Shown piece after piece: positions 6,218-8,809 of a DNA stretch of 8,809 nucleotides. Position 1 is the stretch's first letter. Each line of letters starts with the position of its first letter. A model generated the notes under the pieces. It saw only the letters and a list, made by a program, of their open reading frames with translations. It did no database searches and was not told the DNA's origin. This DNA is from Lactobacillus delbrueckii. Its GTDB lineage: Bacteria > Bacillota > Bacilli > Lactobacillales > Lactobacillaceae. Position numbers and translations under genes: made by a program. Location of the stretch: contig SFHY01000045.1 of the NCBI GenBank assembly GCA_004556255.1, positions 1 to 8,809 of the forward strand, read 5' to 3'.

Positions 6218-6877
6218 TTATTCGCCAAATTGTTGTTCGCGCCGCATAGTGAGCTTTTTCTTCAAGGCCACGACCAGGATAGGCACGACTGAAACCAGGA
6301 TGATGCCGATCACGATCAAGGAGAAGTGGTCCTTGACAACTGGGAAGTTGCCGAAGAAGTAGCCGATGCCGGTGAAGAGGGCCGTCCAGAGCAGGCCGCC
6401 CAGGATGTTGTAAATAACGAAGGTCCGGTAGTGCATCTTGCTGCCCCCGGAAATGAAAGGCACGAAGGTCCGGATGAAGGGGATGAAGCGGCCGATCACG
6501 ATGGTGATGGAGCCATGTCTTTCAAAGAACTTCTCCGCCGCCAGCCGGTTGTTTTCATTGATCAGCTTGTTGAACCAGCTGTGCTTGGCTCCGGAAGTGA
6601 CTGACCACTTGCCGATTTCGTAGTTGATGCTGTCACCGATAATGGCGGCAGCGGCGGCAATAAGATAGAGCAGCCAGACATTTAAACCGTATTTCGGGTT
6701 GGCGGCCATGGCGGCAGCCGCGAAGATCAAGGAGTCACCTGGCAGGAAGGGGAAGATGACCAAACCGGTTTCGATAAAGATGATGGCAAAAATGATCCAA
6801 TAGGTTCCTGCCCCAAAGTTGTTGACGATGGTCACCAAGTGGTCATCGATGTGCAGGATAAAGTCAATCAGTGGCAT
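6218..6877 (-). CDS. DedA family membrane protein
   Basis: This 219-aa polytopic protein belongs to the DedA/VTT family, thought to move lipids such as undecaprenyl phosphate or phosphatidylethanolamine across the membrane and to support membrane integrity and pH balance. Family motifs are visible: E36 and FLPGDSL (44-50), GDSINYEIGKW (81-91), and the loop GRFIPFIRTFVPFISGGSKM (129-148) with R130 and R136. Hydrophobic segments lie at about 26-46, 66-82, 124-144, 153-175 and 186-205. The basic C-terminus is cytoplasmic. The ATG (6875-6877) follows GAGG (complement of 6885-6888) at 7 bases. It starts 34 bases after the reductase stop with no terminator or promoter between, so the two are probably co-transcribed. 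The exact substrate cannot be assigned. Confidence 0.93.
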   Translation of the reverse strand: MPLIDFILHIDDHLVTIVNNFGAGTYWIIFAIIFIETGLVIFPFLPGDSLIFAAAAMAANPKYGLNVWLLYLIAAAAAIIGDSINYEIGKWSVTSGAKHSWFNKLINENNRLAAEKFFERHGSITIVIGRFIPFIRTFVPFISGGSKMHYRTFVIYNILGGLLWTALFTGIGYFFGNFPVVKDHFSLIVIGIILVSVVPILVVALKKKLTMRREQQFGE

Positions 6878-6911
6878 GTGTTAACCTCATTTCTTATTTT
6901 TCTTTTTTCCG

Positions 6912-7859
6912 CTAGATGCTGGTTGAGTGGATGGTCAGGCTCTTTTCCGGGAAGAGGTCCTGCATAATCGCGTTGACCGCGATCTGGGCTTCCCCAAAAC
7001 CGATCCCGATAACTGGCACCCGGCCCGGGTAGCCGCAGGAGTCGCCAATGGCATAGATGCCAGGCACGCTGGTCTGCATGGACCGGTCAACGGCGATCAA
7101 GCCCTGGTCCAGGTCAACCCCCCACTTGCTGACGAAGCGGTTGTCGGCCCGGAAGCCGTAGGCGACCAGGATCTGGTCAAAAGTTTCTTGAGTGACTTCA
7201 TCTCCGCCAACCTTTTTCAAGGAAATTTCCAGCTGGCCCTTTTCGACTTGCATGCTCTTTGGCAGGTAGGGGGTCTTCAAGGTCACCTTTTGGTCAGCCT
7301 TCAAGTTTTCCACGCTACTTTCCATGCCCCGGAACTGGTCGCGCCGGTGAACGAGGGTGACGTCAGCGATTTGGGAAAGTTCCTGGGCCCAGTCTAAGGC
7401 CGTGTCTCCGCCGCCGAAGATGCCGATCTTCTGGCCAGCAAAGAGGTCAGGCTTTTTGAAAAAGTAGTGGATATGGTCTTCAGCTTCCGGACTGGCCTTG
7501 AGCGGGAACTTTTTAGCCTTGAAGGCCCCGTTGCCAGTGGCGACGATAATGCTGCGGACCTGGTATTCGCCATCGATCACAAATTCGTCAGTTTTCTCCA
7601 GCTGGCTGACCTTGTGACCAGTGACCAGGTCCTGGTCGGTTAAGTTGGCTAAGAGGCGCTTGGTTAAGTCAGCCGCGGTGATTTCATTGAAGACAGGGAT
7701 GTCCAGGATCTTCTTGAAGGGGTAGAGCATTTCCGGCTGTCCGCCAGGTTCGTTCAAGGATTCAAGGATAACCGTCTTTAAGCCATGCAGGCGGGCGAAG
7801 TAGGCCGCGAAGAGGCCGACTGGTCCAGCGCCAATCACGGCAAGATCATATTGTTTGAT
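6912..7859 (-). CDS. yumC: Type 2 ferredoxin/flavodoxin-NADP+ reductase (YumC-like flavoprotein)
   Basis: This NADPH-dependent FAD enzyme transfers electrons to ferredoxin or flavodoxin. It resembles thioredoxin reductase but lacks the CxxC site, so it is not TrxB. In a 315-aa numbering: FAD motif VIGAGPVG (8-15), GGQ (39-41), NADPH motif GIFGGGDTALDWA (146-158), HRRDQFR (171-177), second FAD motif YAIGDSCG (269-276), and the C-terminal HSTS signature (311-314) of the family. Start problem: the strong ribosome site AAAGGAG (complement of 7869-7875) is followed 9 bases later by ATC (complement of 7857-7859), with no ATG, GTG or TTG in range. I use ATC as provisional start. The alternative TTG at 7914-7916 adds 19 residues, has no ribosome site and gives an unlikely N-terminal extension. 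The next in-frame GTG would cut into the FAD motif. It is the promoter-proximal partner of dedA. Confidence 0.88.
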   Translation of the reverse strand: MKQYDLAVIGAGPVGLFAAYFARLHGLKTVILESLNEPGGQPEMLYPFKKILDIPVFNEITAADLTKRLLANLTDQDLVTGHKVSQLEKTDEFVIDGEYQVRSIIVATGNGAFKAKKFPLKASPEAEDHIHYFFKKPDLFAGQKIGIFGGGDTALDWAQELSQIADVTLVHRRDQFRGMESSVENLKADQKVTLKTPYLPKSMQVEKGQLEISLKKVGGDEVTQETFDQILVAYGFRADNRFVSKWGVDLDQGLIAVDRSMQTSVPGIYAIGDSCGYPGRVPVIGIGFGEAQIAVNAIMQDLFPEKSLTIHSTSI

Positions 7860-7916
7860 AAGCGAGATCTCCTTTCGAAAATATACTAAAACCACTTTAC
7901 CATAGAACGCCGGCAA

Positions 7917-8113
7917 AATTAATTAAGAAGCGAAACGAAAAAAAGTAAAAAACTTGTTACAGAATTTTAAAGCCGAAAAAGGCAAAAATCGAACTATCTT
8001 TTCTGGCAAAAGAGAATTCTTCAGCCAAAATCGAAAAAGAGGAATATTAGCAGAAAACTATTAATCACAACTCTGCCGGGTGGGCCAATCATAAAACGAA
8101 TAAAAAAGCAAAT
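7917..8113. other. A-rich intergenic stretch upstream of the rRNA promoters
   Basis: There is no coding frame worth calling and no tRNA or riboswitch structure. The stretch is strongly A-rich on the plus strand, with recurrent AAAA/TCGAA-like words such as GGCAAAAATCGAA (7981) and GCCAAAATCGAAAA (8024), and one GC-rich island near 8072-8087. The final part (about 8091-8113) next to the P1 -35 box is A/T-rich like an UP element that binds the RNA polymerase alpha subunit. The leftward promoter of the reductase must lie at its left end, where TATATT (complement of 7880-7885) is the only candidate -10, without a convincing -35. Confidence 0.5.
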
Positions 8114-8141
8114 TTGACGAATCAGAAAAAGCTAGTATACT
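8114..8141 (+). promoter_or_regulatory. rRNA operon promoter P1
   Basis: TTGACG (8114-8119) and TATACT (8136-8141) are separated by 16 bases, with an A/T-rich upstream flank. The predicted start is near 8148, about 240 bases before 16S. Confidence 0.8.
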
Positions 8142-8206
8142 AATATTTGTTGCCGCGTGAGACAAGCAAGTCTCGCGGAGGCAAAAAAGAAAATATCAAA
8201 AACTTG

Positions 8207-8235
8207 TTGACAAGAATCAAACAAGCGAGTAAGAT
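8207..8235 (+). promoter_or_regulatory. rRNA operon promoter P2
   Basis: A perfect -35, TTGACA (8207-8212), is followed 17 bases later by TAAGAT (8230-8235). The predicted start is near 8242, so the transcript would begin right at the hairpin 8244-8262. Tandem P1/P2 promoters before 16S are the normal rRNA arrangement. Confidence 0.78.
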
Positions 8236-8243
8236 ATAAAACG

Positions 8244-8322
8244 TTGCGTCACTGAGACGCAAGTTGGTACTTTGAAAACTGAACAAAGTTTCGCAGTGTG
8301 CGGGTCAAACATTGTTTGATCC
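8244..8322 (+). promoter_or_regulatory. rRNA leader: 5' hairpin, boxA-like element and processing hairpin
   Basis: TTGCGTC / GACGCAA (8244-8250, 8256-8262) forms a 7-bp hairpin at the predicted 5' end of the P2 transcript. ACTTTGAAAACTGAACAAAG (8269-8288) resembles the boxA sequence for rRNA antitermination found in Gram-positive rRNA leaders and spacers, with ACTTTG/CAAAGT also able to pair. GGGTCAAAC / GTTTGATCC (8302-8310, 8314-8322) forms a 9-bp stem with one G·U. Factor binding is inferred from similarity. Confidence 0.6.
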
Positions 8323-8332
8323 AAACAAATAA

Positions 8333-8371
8333 GCGAAGTCAATTCGCAAGCAAATAATCTGGAGCAGATTA
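8333..8371 (+). other. Hairpins just before the 16S 5' end
   Basis: Two short perfect stems lie here: GCGAA/TTCGC (8333-8337, 8343-8347) and TAATCTG/CAGATTA (8355-8361, 8365-8371). They probably lie in the leader that pairs with the 16S trailer for RNase III cutting, but the trailer is outside the window, so this cannot be checked here. Confidence 0.5.
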
Positions 8372-8388
8372 AAAAGAGCTCAATTTTC

Positions 8389-8809
8389 AAATTGAGAGTT
8401 TGATCCTGGCTCAGGACGAACGCTGGCGGCGTGCCTAATACATGCAAGTCGAGCGAGCTGAATTCAAAGATTCCTTCGGGATGATTTGTTGGACGCTAGC
8501 GGCGGATGGGTGAGTAACACGTGGGCAATCTGCCCTAAAGACTGGGATACCACTTGGAAACAGGTGCTAATACCGGATAACAACATGAATCGCATGATTC
8601 AAGTTTGAAAGGCGGCGCAAGCTGTCACTTTAGGATGAGCCCGCGGCGCATTAGCTAGTTGGTGGGGTAAAGGCCTACCAAGGCAATGATGCGTAGCCGA
8701 GTTGAGAGACTGATCGGCCACATTGGGACTGAGACACGGCCCAAACTCCTACGGGAGGCAGCAGTAGGGAATCTTCCACAATGGACGCAAGTCTGATGGA
8801 GCAACGCCG
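8389..8809 (+). rRNA. rrs: 16S ribosomal RNA gene, 5' part (truncated by window end)
   Basis: The universal 5' signature GAGAGTTTGATCCTGGCTCA begins at 8394, and the mature 5' end should be near AAATTGAGAG at 8389. Conserved blocks follow: GCGGCGTGCCTAATACATGC, GGCGGATGGGTGAGTAACAC, ACTGAGACACGGCCCAAACT and CTACGGGAGGCAGCAGTAGG, ending before the 530 loop. The V1 region (GCGAGCTGAATTCAAAGATT and the CCTTCGGG loop) and the V2 region (CAACATGAATCGCATGATTC) match L. delbrueckii as I know it. About 420 of roughly 1,550 bases are present. The gene heads an rRNA operon transcribed rightward, away from the leftward reductase. Confidence 0.97.

Noticed and set aside
5788..6228. A 146-codon minus-strand frame across the DUF1461 gene and terminator
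   Set aside because: It runs through the two-way terminator and opposite a clear membrane protein. Its translation is low-complexity Lys/Gln-rich and unlike any family.
6927..7397. A 156-codon plus-strand frame inside the reductase gene
   Set aside because: It is antisense to a gene with complete FAD and NADPH motifs, and has no ribosome site or promoter.
7917..8113. Possible riboswitch, T-box, tRNA or small RNA gene in the gap before 16S
   Set aside because: There is no T-box sequence, cloverleaf or conserved aptamer core, only A-rich sequence with short imperfect repeats.
8150..8190. Hairpin between P1 and P2 as a rho-independent terminator
   Set aside because: The rightward 3' flank is an A run, not a T run. 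Leftward it would only terminate transcripts for which no gene is seen.
8217..8447. A 76-codon minus-strand frame over the rRNA leader and 16S start
   Set aside because: It overlaps the rRNA promoter and conserved 16S sequence, so the frame reflects RNA conservation, not coding.
1..8809. Search for mobile elements, CRISPR arrays, toxin-antitoxin, phage or defence genes
   Set aside because: There are no transposase motifs, terminal inverted repeats, regularly spaced repeats or small two-gene toxin modules. All sizeable frames belong to housekeeping families or one short unknown protein.

Overview
The window matches Lactobacillus delbrueckii, a homofermentative, protein-degrading low-GC Gram-positive whose coding regions are unusually rich in G+C at third codon positions. 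The identification rests on the V1-V2 part of the 16S rRNA gene at the right end, on a prolidase (pepQ) and a CcpA/PepR1 regulator in the divergent arrangement known from this species, and on the low-GC Gram-positive genes yunD, yutD, yutF and yumC. The subspecies cannot be decided from this sequence. The content is chromosomal core. I see no mobile element, CRISPR array, prophage, defence or biosynthetic system, and I do not claim a new system.

Layout from left to right. Bases 2-55 are the last 17 codons of a rightward protein with a Pro/Glu/Thr-rich tail, followed by a two-way terminator hairpin (71-98). pepQ (1221 to 115, leftward) and ccpA (1374-2375, rightward) diverge from a 152-bp control region. 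This region holds a CcpA operator (cre) overlapping the ccpA -35 box, three A-tracts spaced one helical turn apart, and a pepQ promoter with a good -10 but no clear -35. ccpA ends at a strong terminator. A compact rightward operon follows (2482-6147): an unrecognised 110-aa protein, a YunD-type metallophosphatase, a YutD-family protein, a YutF/NagD-type HAD phosphatase and a DUF1461 membrane protein. Its genes lie close together or overlap, several by only 4 bases. A two-way terminator (6178-6209) separates it from a converging leftward pair: a type 2 ferredoxin/flavodoxin-NADP+ reductase (yumC-like) and a DedA-family membrane protein. The reductase has a strong Shine-Dalgarno sequence but no standard start codon at the right distance.

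Bases 7917-8388 carry no gene. They hold an A-rich upstream stretch, tandem rRNA promoters P1 and P2, and a leader with a boxA-like sequence and several short hairpins. The 16S rRNA gene starts near 8389 and runs off the window.

Functionally, CcpA links carbon status to its own synthesis and probably to proline-peptide use through PepQ. The five-gene operon looks like housekeeping nucleotide or phosphate-ester clean-up genes of poorly known role. The reductase/DedA pair serves redox and membrane maintenance.
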